DNA of 64,000 nt from Cyanophora paradoxa (GCA_004431415.1 QPMI01000160.1:62001-126000), one strand, 5' to 3'. Shown: positions 8,404 through 17,463, counted from the stretch's first letter. Numbers and translations are program-made. Notes: generated by a model from the sequence alone, not told the origin.

Positions 8404-9800
8404 ATGTTACAGTATAATAAAAGCGAAAATCATGGATATTACGTCGACCCTCCAGCGCCTTTCGTTGAAAGAAGCCCTAACAACCCAGAGGAGGCCAAGG
8501 CCTTCTTTCTGGATAACTCCCTTATGCTTGGTCTTGAATCCAAGTCTAAGCCCGTTCTTGTTGTTGTGAACCCGAGCAATACTTTTGAAAATAATGTTGG
8601 AAATCGCATTTCATTCAAACTCCCTCGCTACAATTTCTGTGGCAAACTCGAACTTGCCTTTGACCTTCCAGCTATCACTTTTGGTGATGCGGATCTTGTT
8701 CGGAATGGGTACACTCGCCCAGTGGGTGCTTTGGTTCAGCGACTTGAAATTACCTATGGGTCATACACCTACCATATCCCTTCTGATTTCCTTGCTCATT
8801 TCCCTCTTGTCTATTATAGTGAGGATCAACTTGCCAAAAAGAAGCGGTCAATGGGTATGCTTCACGGCATCCCCGCCCATGGAACCAACCGACTTGGTGG
8901 TTCTTTCTTCGTCGAAATTCCTGTGCCTTGGCTAAACCACTACCTGCCTCTTGGTGCTCTGTCTGGTGAAATGGTAGTAACTGTTTGGTTCAAGGATGTA
9001 GGGAAGGGTTATGTTGAGACTTCTTATGGTGGTCGTACTCTTCCTAAGGCTGGGGACACAGCCATTGATGGGGACAAGGACGATGGGCTTGGCGTCGCAC
9101 CTGCTGAATCTGTGCTGGCACATGTTGGCCAAAACATCACCACTTTCAATCTTGGTGCGCCGAGCACTGAAATTACAATTACTTCTCCTCGCCTTTACAT
9201 GTATGCTGTTAATGTGTCTGATGAGCTTTTTGCTACTGTTATTGAGAAGGTAAAGACAACTGGCATGGCTATCCCTGCTCTGGATATTGGATTTGTGGAT
9301 GTCAGTGATATGAAAGCAAGGGTGGTGCCCAACCCAATCGAGTTAACCTCTCCCAAATCTCAGGTCTCGTTTATGCTCTGCTTGTTTCAGTTCGTGATAA
9401 CGCTAATGTTGACAAAGCAAATGGTTCCCACAGTGTACTTAAGACCTACTCCAACTCCAAAGAGATCACATTCACAATTGAAATAAACGGCCAGCGACTT
9501 TATGCCACTGAGCCTATTCCACTGCTCAAGGGTGCTGAGCTGATTGCTGATGTCTTCAAATGCTCTAATATGGATAAGGTTGCTGATCGCTATGTTCTTT
9601 CAGGGCTGCCATTCTGTCTTGATGGTGAAAAGGCTATTCGCAATATTGCCCAGTCTGGCTATGTTGACCTGACCAATTCTTCATCTTCATTCCTCACTCT
9701 CTACATGCCCACTGACAAGGCAATTGATGTCAATGTTCGCGCTCTCATGCACAGCTTTATCATAGTGGACAAGGACGGGCTGCGGCGGATCAATCTATAA
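8404..9800 (+). CDS. MCP: Major capsid protein, double jelly roll (one frameshift)
   Basis: The first open frame (8404-9486) and a second frame (visible from about 9350 to 9800) together cover about 465 residues. Features are VGNRISFKLPRYNFCGKLEL, GALVQRLEITYGS, FFVEIPVPWLNHYLPLGALS and VVTVWFKDVG, which resemble the two jelly rolls and the inter-domain strand of MCPs from NCLDVs and polinton-like viruses. Near 9,345-9,365 the sensible protein jumps to the -1 frame, equal to one missing base; the 36 or so residues before the stop at 9486 read as frameshifted. This is either a real inactivating mutation, programmed -1 frameshifting, or an assembly indel. The packaging ATPase follows. Confidence 0.8.
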
Positions 9801-9853
9801 ACCATATTCAGTCACATCGTATTATTTTTATCTGGTTCTTTATAGAAGGAAGC

Positions 9854-10636
9854 ATGGGCGACTTGGACGAATTTAATGCTGGTGAGATGATAAATCCCCC
9901 TTTCCGCGTTTTGGCAATTGGCAAATCTGCTACTGGTAAATCAGAGGCTGTAAAGTATTGGCTCAAGCAGCTTCATGATGCCAAAAAGATTGATGTCGTC
10001 CTTGTAATCAGTGGAACGGCTTTTAACAACTTTTGGAACAATGTAGCAAGTGTTCAGCTTGGCAAATGGGATGCTCCTTACATTGAAAAGGTTCTGGAAG
10101 ATCGACAACAGAAAATAGAAAAAGGAGAGCCGATTAATCAACTCTTAGTTGTACTGGACGATCTAATTGATAATGACTTGGTCGATCTCACTCGCGATAA
10201 AATAATCAACAAATTGTACTCTATGGGCAGACATTTGAAAATATCTATTATCTGTATCACACAAAAGCTAAGGAAAGTCTCATCGACCATTCGCGTCAAC
10301 TCAGATTATGCTATGTTCCTAAGCGCTGCCAATAGAAAGGAGCTTGAAGCCATTGAGGAAGAATATAATATAATGCGGGACAAAGATGTTTTCTATAAAA
10401 TGTTTGAAGAGTACGTTCATTCCTACCAGTTCCTAATTTGGTCATCTGCCGATTATTCTGTGAAATATTTCGTAGATAAAGCGGATTTGGTCAAAGATTT
10501 CCCATTTCCACGGTTCCACAGGAAGCCAAAAAAGAAAGAAGATGAGCTTAAACCACCAGAGAAAGAAGAGGGGCGCAAAGAAGTGAAAAGCCAAGTTCAT
10601 AGTAATAAGTTAATGCGATATAAACGCGGTCTATAA
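9854..10636 (+). CDS. Genome-packaging ATPase, A32/FtsK-HerA type
   Basis: A 260-residue protein with Walker A GKSATGKS (23-30), Walker B LLVVLDD (97-103) and a downstream IICITQKLRKVSSTIR segment (132-146) matching the sensor strand and Arg-rich region of viral A32-like ATPases. These motor proteins drive DNA into preformed capsids. The C-terminal 50 residues are Lys/Glu-rich and probably disordered. The box TTTATAG lies about 10 nt upstream of the start. The position directly after the MCP is the usual morphogenesis-module order in polintons and virophages. Confidence 0.9.
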   Translation: MGDLDEFNAGEMINPPFRVLAIGKSATGKSEAVKYWLKQLHDAKKIDVVLVISGTAFNNFWNNVASVQLGKWDAPYIEKVLEDRQQKIEKGEPINQLLVVLDDLIDNDLVDLTRDKIINKLYSMGRHLKISIICITQKLRKVSSTIRVNSDYAMFLSAANRKELEAIEEEYNIMRDKDVFYKMFEEYVHSYQFLIWSSADYSVKYFVDKADLVKDFPFPRFHRKPKKKEDELKPPEKEEGRKEVKSQVHSNKLMRYKRGL

Positions 10637-10664
10637 AAATATCTCTCACTTTAATAAAGACACA

Positions 10665-11399
10665 ATGCCCCCCAAACGCAAAATAGGCATCCCTGCTGGG
10701 GCTGTTGGTTATTCAGGTGGTGGTAACAATGGCTCCATTAACACAGACCCGCTTAAATTCAATGGAATGAATGAGATAAAGCCCTCACAACAGCAAGAGG
10801 ATCCCCTTAATGCCGCCTATGAGGAATCCTTTGATGACAAAGCCCCACAGACGTCCACCAGTGATCAGCTCAACATCTCCCCTGAAGCTTCTAAAATGAA
10901 GGCTGTAGGTGAGGGTGCCAGGCGAATTATAGGTGCTGCTGATGATAAAGGTCTTGGGCTCCAAGATCTATCACTCACTCGCAAAGGTGAGGGTCTCAGT
11001 AAAGAATCCGACAAGGTTATCCAGTCTATGGCGGGTGAAGTCACATACAAGACTGCTCCCACCCAGAATATTCATCGAGTTCCCAAGGCTCAATGGGACG
11101 AGATGACTGCCAAGCTTAAAGATCTGGAAGCCAAGTCAAGTGCCTTAGAGCAGTATGTAACTGAGAAGAGAGAGAGATCCAAACTCAAGGAAATGCTTAG
11201 AAAGGAGGTGTTCAAAATGGGGATCACTGGGATTCCAGATAAACAGTTTATTGCCAAGAAAGAGACCCAAATCGATGAGCAAGCTGTTGATGAAATGAAA
11301 ACAAAGACTCAAAAGGGGACTATTGAGCCTGGCGCTACAAAGGCTGAGGTGGACAAAGGTGTAGCTCCCACAGTGTATAAACGACGGGTTTGGCTTTGA
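10665..11399 (+). CDS. Unknown basic protein with coiled coil
   Basis: A 244-residue protein I do not recognise. The first 35 residues are Gly-rich and basic (MPPKRKIGIPAGAVG). Residues about 140-180 form a charged helix likely to coil (QWDEMTAKLKDLEAKSSALE). The C-terminus ends in VYKRRVWL. Its place 29 bp after the ATPase suggests a core, scaffold or DNA-binding virion protein. TCTATAAAAA lies upstream, overlapping the end of the ATPase gene. Confidence 0.7.
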   Translation: MPPKRKIGIPAGAVGYSGGGNNGSINTDPLKFNGMNEIKPSQQQEDPLNAAYEESFDDKAPQTSTSDQLNISPEASKMKAVGEGARRIIGAADDKGLGLQDLSLTRKGEGLSKESDKVIQSMAGEVTYKTAPTQNIHRVPKAQWDEMTAKLKDLEAKSSALEQYVTEKRERSKLKEMLRKEVFKMGITGIPDKQFIAKKETQIDEQAVDEMKTKTQKGTIEPGATKAEVDKGVAPTVYKRRVWL

Positions 11400-11424
11400 A
11401 AGCGTTTTTCTATAGATATTATAA

Positions 11425-11655
11425 ATGGAGGACACCATTAGTCTGGTGGAGTTCACTGTCGATAGCCCTGTGACTGAGAGTTATATTAAAAACGCTTTAG
11501 CAAACCAAAAAAGATACAGGGAAGACCCAAAATATAGAGAGTTTAAGAAACAGCAAGCCTTGGCATCATATTATCGCCGAAAGGCACAAAAAGAAGCAGT
11601 GAGGCCCATAGGGAGGCCAATTAAATATTATCAGACTACTGAGAGCAGCAACTGA
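11425..11655 (+). CDS. Small basic protein with GRP motif
   Basis: A 76-residue protein. Its core, NQKRYREDPKYREFKKQQAL then SYYRRK, and its tail RPIGRPIKYY resemble another small protein of the element at 16593-16784 (RRRAQDPAFRERMKLNSLRS, RYYKGDP, VGRPRTVVY). The shared plan is R-x-x-DP-x-(Y/F)-R-E-x-x-K, then YY, then GRP. GRP with basic flanks recalls the AT-hook core, so minor-groove DNA binding is possible. The box TCTATAG stands 13 nt before the ATG. Confidence 0.6.
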   Translation: MEDTISLVEFTVDSPVTESYIKNALANQKRYREDPKYREFKKQQALASYYRRKAQKEAVRPIGRPIKYYQTTESSN

Positions 11656-11680
11656 GTTATTTTGTCTCGTTAATAGTAAG

Positions 11681-12103
11681 ATGTGGCAATGGCTCCAACA
11701 ATTGCTGGATATGTTTCATATACATGTGACCAGCAATTATAAATGTAGCTGTTGCGATACTACTATTGACGTCAGCATTGGATCTTCCTCCCAAGTGGAT
11801 CCAGGAGGAACTCTTTGGATGTGGTGATGGGCAGGGCTGGCTCGCATGAGGGCAAAGGGAAAGTTTGGAGCCTATTGGAGAGGTGAATGGCGCGGAATTG
11901 GTTGAGGCTGTAAATAACGCATTGGATGAGTACCAAGGGCAGCTACATGTTCAGGTTAGGCCTTCAACACCTGAAAGGGGGAACGTTTACGCATATGGGA
12001 TCACTATAGGGAGGCTCAAGACGCTTTCAGCGACGCGGTGATCAGGGCATACCATTTAAGGGAGCAGGTTGAACACATCACTGGCCATCAGGGAAGGTAT
12101 TAA
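11681..12103 (+). pseudogene. Decayed small gene in three frames
   Basis: Three overlapping stretches in different frames each look protein-like: an ATG at 11681 leading to NYKCSCCDTTIDVSIGSSSQ (stop 11827); then VNGAELVEAVNNALDEYQGQ from about 11,883; then EAQDAFSDAVIRAYHLREQV to the stop at 12103. At least two frameshifts separate them. The C-x-C-C cluster hints at a small metal-binding domain. I do not recognise the family. This is a probable broken gene, or two tiny genes. Confidence 0.4.
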
Positions 12104-12314
12104 TCTCGTTTCCAAGCATGAGAAGGTCGTTTGATATTTTTTGTAAGGCTGCTTTAATGTGTGGAGACAAAGGAGCTATGCGGTGTCCAAGGTTGTACAG
12201 TTCTATAGAGAGGCGATGTATGGAGTTACTCAGTTCTGAGCTTGGAGACGTCAGCGCCAAATATGAGAGTTCAAAGGACACCTCTACAAGGCGAGTATGG
12301 ATGGGAGTTGTCAT
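12078..12314 (-). CDS. Possible small helical protein
   Basis: A 78-residue open frame with amphipathic helical repeats of hydrophobic residues (LSNSIHRLSIELYNLGHRI, IKAALQKISNDLLMLGNEI) and no low complexity. The upstream AAAAGTAGATTATT is AT-rich. There is no recognisable family. It overlaps the end of the decayed gene on the other strand by 26 bp. Confidence 0.35.
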   Translation of the reverse strand: MTTPIHTRLVEVSFELSYLALTSPSSELSNSIHRLSIELYNLGHRIAPLSPHIKAALQKISNDLLMLGNEINTFPDGQ

Positions 12315-12514
12315 AATAATCTACTTTTAGGCAGCATAAAAATGCGAAAGGGGCGGCTCTGCGTAGAGCTTGATGAGAGCTTCACAGGAAAAAAAAGAGC
12401 GCTCAAAACGGCCAATCTGGTGCCGAGATATTCGCGTTTGAAGTTCCTTAAGTGGCTCTAATTGAAAGTTTTAGAAACATTCTTATAGAGCTCTATAAGG
12501 AAAAAGCCGCCTAC

Positions 12515-12645
12515 TGCTGTACGGTAGGCATGCGGGCTCTACCGGTAGGACAGTAGGCAGGGCCCTACTGTCCTACCGCCGGCGGCCTGTGCCTACCGGT
12601 CTGCGGTAGACACGCGGGCTCGCCTACCACTGCGGTAGGCTGGCT
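12515..12645. repeat. GC-rich palindromic CCTACCGG-type repeats
   Basis: Dense short inverted repeats built on ACGGTAGGC/CTACCGG and CAGTAGG/CCTACTG, for example GGACAGTAGGC...CCTACTGTCC, in otherwise AT-rich DNA. No coding frame is supported. It lies next to the direct repeats and the iteron array. Confidence 0.6.
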
Positions 12646-12650
12646 CATAT

Positions 12651-12804
12651 ATATGTATATGATATATATGAAAAAAAACAAGTTTTGGTAAAAACCACAG
12701 CGCCGTGATCGCCATGACGCGGCGAGTCCGAAAAGCTATGATATATATATATATGTCATGTGACATCATAATATATCATATACATATATCATTATGGTAT
12801 ATAC
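12651..12804 (+). repeat. 154-bp direct repeat, copy A
   Basis: Nearly identical to 13145-13297. It contains a poly-A tract, a GC-rich core GCGCCGTGATCGCCATGACG, and AT-rich dyads including ATGTCATGTGACAT. The two copies bracket the iteron array. Bases 12330-13368 carry no supported gene. Confidence 0.9.
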
Positions 12805-12895
12805 AAGTCGCTCAAATTTAAGTCTTATAAGGTCTTATAAGAGTTGTCTTATAGAATTCTTTTCTAAAATCTTATATGGTCTTATAAGATTTAAT

Positions 12896-13140
12896 GTGCG
12901 TACTTTAGCTGGTACGCAGGCCAGTGTGCGTACCGTAGCGCAGTACGCAAGCCACTGTGCGTACCGTAGCGCAGTACGCAGGCCACTGTGCGTACCGTAG
13001 CTCAGTACGCAGCCCACTGTGCGTACCGTAGCGCAGTACGCAAGCCACTGTGCGTACCGTAGCGCAGTACGCAAGCCACTGTGCGTACCGTAGCGCAGTA
13101 CGCAGGCCCCTGTGCGTACCGTGGCTCAGTACGCGCGAAC
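12896..13140. repeat. Iteron array, eight 31-bp units
   Basis: Eight tandem units start at 12896, 12926, 12957, 12988, 13019, 13050, 13081 and 13112. Each contains the dyad TGCGTAC-N9-GTACGCA. Unit 1 and unit 8 are degenerate. The array has the form of protein-binding iterons, as at replication or partition sites, lying between direct repeats and next to the primase-helicase block. The function is inferred. Confidence 0.85.
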
Positions 13141-13144
13141 GTAC

Positions 13145-13297
13145 ATATGTATATGATATATATGAAAAAAAAACAAGTTTTGGTAAAAACTATAGCGCCG
13201 TGATCGCCATGACGCGGCGATTCCGGAAAGCTATGTTATATATATATGTCATGTGACATCATAATATATCATATACATATATCATTATGGTATATAC
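13145..13297 (+). repeat. 154-bp direct repeat, copy B
   Basis: Second copy of 12651-12804, with a handful of substitutions and small indels. It has the same orientation, 340 bp downstream of the end of copy A. Confidence 0.9.
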
Positions 13298-13368
13298 ATT
13301 TGGTATATGCGAAACTGAAAATATTCGTAGCTCGTCACCAGATCATCGTAAGGCTATGATGTTGGAGT

Positions 13369-13735
13369 CTATAAATATCTACTTTTTACGAGAAATCCAA
13401 CGGTGATAGCGGCAAGGAGTGAATCGGTGATGGTGAAAAGGTTGTCTCTGGATGTTTCAATCTGCTTCTCAATTTCAATTTGTTCCAAGAGCTGCCCTCT
13501 TTTTTATTTCGAGCAGCTTTTTCATGATATATTTGTCATCTTCTTCCAAGAGAGGATGTTTTTCCTGTGCTGCTCTTGGTCTGTTTTCCAGATCTTCTTT
13601 AAGCTCATGGAGTGTGTGGAGTAAAAATCTCTTTCTTTTGTCATTCTCATCCATCTCATTCACAATTCGCTCTGTCTCTCCATAGCGTTTCTGTAACTTC
13701 ATTTCCTGCCTTTTATTACAGCTGTCCATTGACAT
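13369..13735 (-). CDS. Coiled-coil protein with C-terminal TM segment (frameshift)
   Basis: The open frame from 13735 gives 86 charged, helical residues (KRYGETERIVNEMDENDKRK...) ending at 13475. A one-base shift near 13,489 lets the coil continue (LEQIEIEKQIETSRDN) into the hydrophobic segment LFTITDSLLAAITVGFLV and a stop at 13369. The whole is about 120 residues with a tail-anchor topology. I do not know the family; a virion membrane or host-membrane remodelling role would be a guess. As in the MCP and PolB genes, one base separates the frames. Confidence 0.5.
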
Positions 13736-13777
13736 CTTGATTCCCTTTAAACAATTATGGTGTTCTATTCTTTAAGT

Positions 13778-13976
13778 GGTGGGAGGGTGAATGGGGTGAA
13801 TGGCAGGGTGAATGGGGTGAATGGCAGGGTGAATGGGGTGAACGGGTTATGTGTAAACTTTCTTAGGAAAACCCCCTCTCATGGGGATTTATACATATAA
13901 CCCGTTCACCCCGTTCACCCCGTTCACCCCGTTCACCCCGTTCACCCCATTCACCCCATTCATCCACTTAACCACT
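13778..13976. repeat. Hairpin of 9-bp repeats (TIR-like, left)
   Basis: Tandem GGGTGAAYG units on the left arm (13785-13845) and CGTTCACCC units on the right arm (13900-13970) form a long hairpin with the core TTTCTTAGGAAAA...TCATGGGGATTTA. The core matches, in inverted orientation, the core of the hairpin at 22067-22198. The two may be terminal inverted repeats of the 8.4-kb replication/integration block, or paired terminators. Confidence 0.7.
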
Positions 13977-14025
13977 CTTTCTTAAAAACATAAAATGCTT
14001 TTCTCAGAATATTTACTACTTTCAA

Positions 14026-16488
14026 TCAATCACTGTCACTTTCAATCCCCATCTTTGCCTTGATTCCAACATAATGCCAGAGCCTTACTTTCCCAATCTG
14101 TTTCTTAGGAATCCCATTGATCACAGTCATAGCTGTTCCAAAGGCTGTTTGGCTCATTTCTTTATCCACTCTGGAATACTCTTTGAATAGATCAGCTGCT
14201 TTGATGACGTCACTGCTGCTGTGGGTGATTTCAAAGTTTGCCTGAAGCCATGTCAGCACTGGGTTGTTTTCAGTGATATATTCCTTGCTGGCCTCTTTGA
14301 CAGATTCAGGCACTGGGATGAAGCCCATGGCGCCCACCTCAGTGGTGTATGTGTCAATGAGCAGCCTCATGAAAGCCTGAGCATATCTCTCATCATCTCT
14401 AATTCTGCCCATCAGGCTGGGGTCTGCCTTCTTTTGGCCTTGAATGGGATTCTCTTTGAACTGGTATTCAAAATGGGACACATGGAGGCGCCTTTGGATG
14501 CCTCCATCCAACTTGGAGAGCTTTGGAATATCATTTGTCAGCAGGAAGGGAATGAATTGAGGAGTGAATGTGATGGGGTTAGCATGTAATAAACGAGCAA
14601 CAAGTTTCTCACCTCCAGTGATCTCCTTGATTTTGCCCACCTGAAGCTTGTCACTGGCTTCAGGCTCATTGGAGAAGATGATCCTCACACCCTTTTTGTC
14701 AGCCAGCTCAGGCACAGGGGCGCCAGACCTTGGTTTCCCACTGACCCAGTAGGAGCTGTCAAGGGGATGGGCATAATCACCCAGAGCCTTGAGAACCAAC
14801 TCTTGGAGTGTAGATTTGCCATTGGAGCCAGTGCCTGTCCAGATGTGGAAGCGCTGGTCTTTGTTGCCCTTCCCAGAGAGGGCACCTGCCAATGTCCTCA
14901 CAAGGAATTTGCCAGTCTCTTGATCTTTGAATGGCTCATATACAATTTTCTTGATTTCTTCCATGACATTCCCATCAATCATAGGGGCATATGGATAGCC
15001 ACAAGTCCTACTGACATACTCATCAGCTTTGGCTGGGCGAAAGACCTTATTTTGAAGGTCATAGACTCCATTGGTAAACCCAATCAGCTCCTTAGATTCA
15101 TCCATACTGGCAGCTATTTCAGTGTCAGCAAAGAGAGCCTTTGCTTCCTTGATGATGGAATCTTTGAAACCACACTTAAGGAGCTGCTTGGAAATTTCAA
15201 GGCATTTCTTGGCATTCTCCTCATACTTTGAGCTTTCATCTGGATCAGCAGCAGCTGAACGAGTGTTTTCCATTGCCTCCTTCATAAAAAGCTTCATGAC
15301 ATCAGTGGAAAGCACTTTGCGCAGTGTATGGGGTTCCTTTTCAGCTCTCCACAGTCCAGTGAGCTTATTCCTGACATACCAGATGTCTTTTTGATTGGCA
15401 TCATAGCGGAATTGGTCTTTTTGTGTGTGGTACAGGACTTCAGCCACATTGTAATGACCCCCATTTGAAGCAATGGCATTTTTAATGGCCTGCTTGAGGT
15501 CTCCCTTATTGGTAAACAGCTGAATATATAGATCCAGATTATCAGCTTTGAGCCAATAGACAAGAGAAGCATATGCCAATGGCTTTACTGAGCTACCTTT
15601 TTGGAAGCTCTGCCAAGCCTTGTCACACGCCTCAGCCCTATACTTGCTGCTCTGTTGGCTGAATTTGTGCCAGATGGCCAGTACTTTGTCTTCAGGCATT
15701 TTCTTGTCTTTCATAGTGCTTGTCAGGGCCAAGCCAACATTAATCCAGTCAGCATAGCCATCAGCTCGTTTTTCACTGAGTCCCATCACAAGCTTTTCCA
15801 GCTCATCACTGGTGATGATTTCGCTGGAATACTCATTATTTTTGGGCAGCTCCTGGGCAGGCTCCTCCTTCTCTGGAAGAGTGAGCAGGGCCTCCTTGCC
15901 AGTGAGAAGCTGGACAAAGAAATCAGTGTCCTCATGGGATGTTAGCTTGGTGAACACAGTGTCCCAGCAAGGTTCCTCATAGGTGCTGCTCTTGTCAGCA
16001 AGAGCCTTCTCTTTACAGCAACCAAGGCACACAAGCGCCCTGTTGTTGTTGTAAACAGATGGATCATAGTCCTCATGAGGCTTGAGCCCAGCCCCCTCAA
16101 GGAAAACAGGGAAATCCCTGTAGATGCCATGAAGGGTGGTACATACCATGTGGGCACTCACTTTGTAGCATGGATCCTGTGTGTCTTTTTTGATCAGCAG
16201 CCTTGATCTGGTGGAGATGGCAATGGTGCTGATGTGGACACCAAGTGCCTTGGCCAGCTTTTCAGCCTTGGAATTGATAAGCTCAAGTCCCTCATCATCA
16301 ACCTCATCAACAGGCAGAACCTGTTCGAAATCAATGTAGAGCTTGGTGAATTTATGGCCACTCAAGTACTCAGCCATGTGCCTGTTGCCTGAAGCAATCC
16401 TCTGGAGTGCCTCAGTGACCCTGATAGTCACAGTGCTGGCTTCGCGACTGCCAATGATGCTTGTTAGGAAGGTGCCAGTGGATGTCAT
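14026..16488 (-). CDS. Primase-helicase: AEP-like, PriCT-2, D5_N, SF3 helicase
   Basis: An 820-residue intact protein. The N-terminal part carries archaeo-eukaryotic-primase-like motifs: YIDFE (51-55), KVSAHMV (109-115) and DYDPSVYNNNR (140-150). A PriCT-2-like region follows (about 228-296, with Y-A-D-WINVGLAL), then a D5_N region (FTNGVYDLQN, 471-480). The SF3 helicase has Walker A GTGSNGKST (552-560), motif B VRIIFSNEPE (601-610), motif C PFLLTNDIP (647-655) and an Arg-finger segment IQRRLHV. It unwinds and primes DNA during viral replication. Upstream CTATAGTAGA directly precedes the ATG. Many polintons rely only on protein-primed PolB, so having both systems is notable. Confidence 0.92.
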   Translation of the reverse strand: MTSTGTFLTSIIGSREASTVTIRVTEALQRIASGNRHMAEYLSGHKFTKLYIDFEQVLPVDEVDDEGLELINSKAEKLAKALGVHISTIAISTRSRLLIKKDTQDPCYKVSAHMVCTTLHGIYRDFPVFLEGAGLKPHEDYDPSVYNNNRALVCLGCCKEKALADKSSTYEEPCWDTVFTKLTSHEDTDFFVQLLTGKEALLTLPEKEEPAQELPKNNEYSSEIITSDELEKLVMGLSEKRADGYADWINVGLALTSTMKDKKMPEDKVLAIWHKFSQQSSKYRAEACDKAWQSFQKGSSVKPLAYASLVYWLKADNLDLYIQLFTNKGDLKQAIKNAIASNGGHYNVAEVLYHTQKDQFRYDANQKDIWYVRNKLTGLWRAEKEPHTLRKVLSTDVMKLFMKEAMENTRSAAADPDESSKYEENAKKCLEISKQLLKCGFKDSIIKEAKALFADTEIAASMDESKELIGFTNGVYDLQNKVFRPAKADEYVSRTCGYPYAPMIDGNVMEEIKKIVYEPFKDQETGKFLVRTLAGALSGKGNKDQRFHIWTGTGSNGKSTLQELVLKALGDYAHPLDSSYWVSGKPRSGAPVPELADKKGVRIIFSNEPEASDKLQVGKIKEITGGEKLVARLLHANPITFTPQFIPFLLTNDIPKLSKLDGGIQRRLHVSHFEYQFKENPIQGQKKADPSLMGRIRDDERYAQAFMRLLIDTYTTEVGAMGFIPVPESVKEASKEYITENNPVLTWLQANFEITHSSSDVIKAADLFKEYSRVDKEMSQTAFGTAMTVINGIPKKQIGKVRLWHYVGIKAKMGIESDSD

Positions 16489-16515
16489 TCTACTATAGGA
16501 TGAGAAAATAATTTG

Positions 16516-16560
16516 ATGATTCTATAAACACCCTTGTCCTTAAGTAGTTTATAGAATCAT
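16516..16560. terminator. Perfect 14-bp stem hairpin
   Basis: Arms ATGATTCTATAAAC (16516-16529) and its exact complement (16547-16560) are separated by a 17-bp loop. It lies between two minus-strand genes, downstream of 16593 and upstream of the primase-helicase start. It could end the upstream transcript or carry the TCTATA-type promoter box in both directions. Confidence 0.55.
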
Positions 16561-16592
16561 TAAATAAAACAATCAATTTTTCGCGACCCCCC

Positions 16593-16784
16593 TCAATACA
16601 CCACTGTCCTTGGTCTGCCAACAAGGCACCTCCTTTCATCAAAGAGGTACCTCACACAGGGAAGGGGGTCACCCTTGTAGTATCTGCTCCTTAGACTATT
16701 AAGCTTCATTCTCTCACGGAAAGCAGGATCTTGAGCACGGCGACGAGTCACATAGGCAATTTGAGATGCCGCATGGTATGCCAT
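16593..16784 (-). CDS. Small basic protein with GRP motif (relative of 11425-11655)
   Basis: A 63-residue protein. Arg-rich helix YVTRRRAQDPAFRERMKLNS, then SRYYKGDP, then the C-terminal VGRPRTVVY. It shares the DP-x-(F/Y)-RE, YY and GRP spacing with the 76-residue protein at 11425-11655, so the two are probably paralogous DNA-binding proteins. The box CCTATAG stands about 28 nt upstream of the ATG. The function is unknown. Confidence 0.55.
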   Translation of the reverse strand: MAYHAASQIAYVTRRRAQDPAFRERMKLNSLRSRYYKGDPLPCVRYLFDERRCLVGRPRTVVY

Positions 16785-16839
16785 TTTAGTTCTTGTTCCT
16801 CTACACTATAGGTAAGATTTTATTCTTTAAATGCTGATT

Positions 16840-17463
16840 CTATTCGGTATTTTGTGCCTCGGGCTTAATCTCATTGAGAGCGGCAAAGTCTCCATAGTGT
16901 TCAATTGCCGCCTGATTGTAGGCATGAGCGGCTAAGGCTTCATTTTTGTAATACCCCAAAGAGAGCCTTTTGTCATTAATTGTAATCTGAGCACACCATT
17001 TACCCTCTCGTTTCTTGAAAGAAACACCTTTATATTGACTGCTTGTATTGCTGCTTTTACTCCTATTCCTATTATTCTCAAAAGGATAGCATACCCTCAG
17101 ATTACACTTCCTGTTGTCCAATTTATCTCTGCTCACATGGTCGACAACCAACCCTTCTTTCAGTTCATTTGTCATTATCAATCGATGAGCATACAATACC
17201 AACCATTTCCCTTCATCTCGCTTTACACTTGTCTTAGCATAACCATCCCCATCCAAACACCAGTTATATCTCATCATTGTAGGAGCATCTTCGATATCAC
17301 ATATCATATACTGGCCCCTTCCTTTGGCCCCTCCAAGTGGAACGTAGAAATATTTCATGGAGTCCACGTCGTCAAACTTGGTTTCAACAAAATCCTGATC
17401 AAAGGTTTCCATTTTTCGTCTACAATAGACACACAAAATAATCTTCCAAATTCTACGCGGCAT
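16840..17463 (-). CDS. HNH endonuclease with AP2 domain
   Basis: A 207-residue protein. The central HNH_3-type motif is VVDHVSRDKLDNRKCNLRVC, followed by ENNRN. The C-terminal AP2/ERF-type DNA-binding domain reads SQYKGVSFKKREGKWCAQI and LGYYKNEALAAHAYNQAAIE. HNH plus AP2 is the architecture of free-standing homing endonucleases found in phages, giant viruses and polinton-like viruses; they cut specific DNA sites and promote their own spread. No intron or intein is apparent around it. It diverges from the PolB gene across a 44-bp promoter region. Confidence 0.9.
   Translation of the reverse strand: MPRRIWKIILCVYCRRKMETFDQDFVETKFDDVDSMKYFYVPLGGAKGRGQYMICDIEDAPTMMRYNWCLDGDGYAKTSVKRDEGKWLVLYAHRLIMTNELKEGLVVDHVSRDKLDNRKCNLRVCYPFENNRNRSKSSNTSSQYKGVSFKKREGKWCAQITINDKRLSLGYYKNEALAAHAYNQAAIEHYGDFAALNEIKPEAQNTE

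Noticed and set aside
8404-9800. Programmed -1 frameshifting in the MCP
   Set aside because: No canonical X-XXY-YYZ heptamer in the right phase near 9,345-9,365, and other genes show similar shifts; mutation or sequence error is simpler.
12896-13140. CRISPR array
   Set aside because: The units are contiguous 31-bp tandem repeats with no unique spacers, and the context is eukaryotic.
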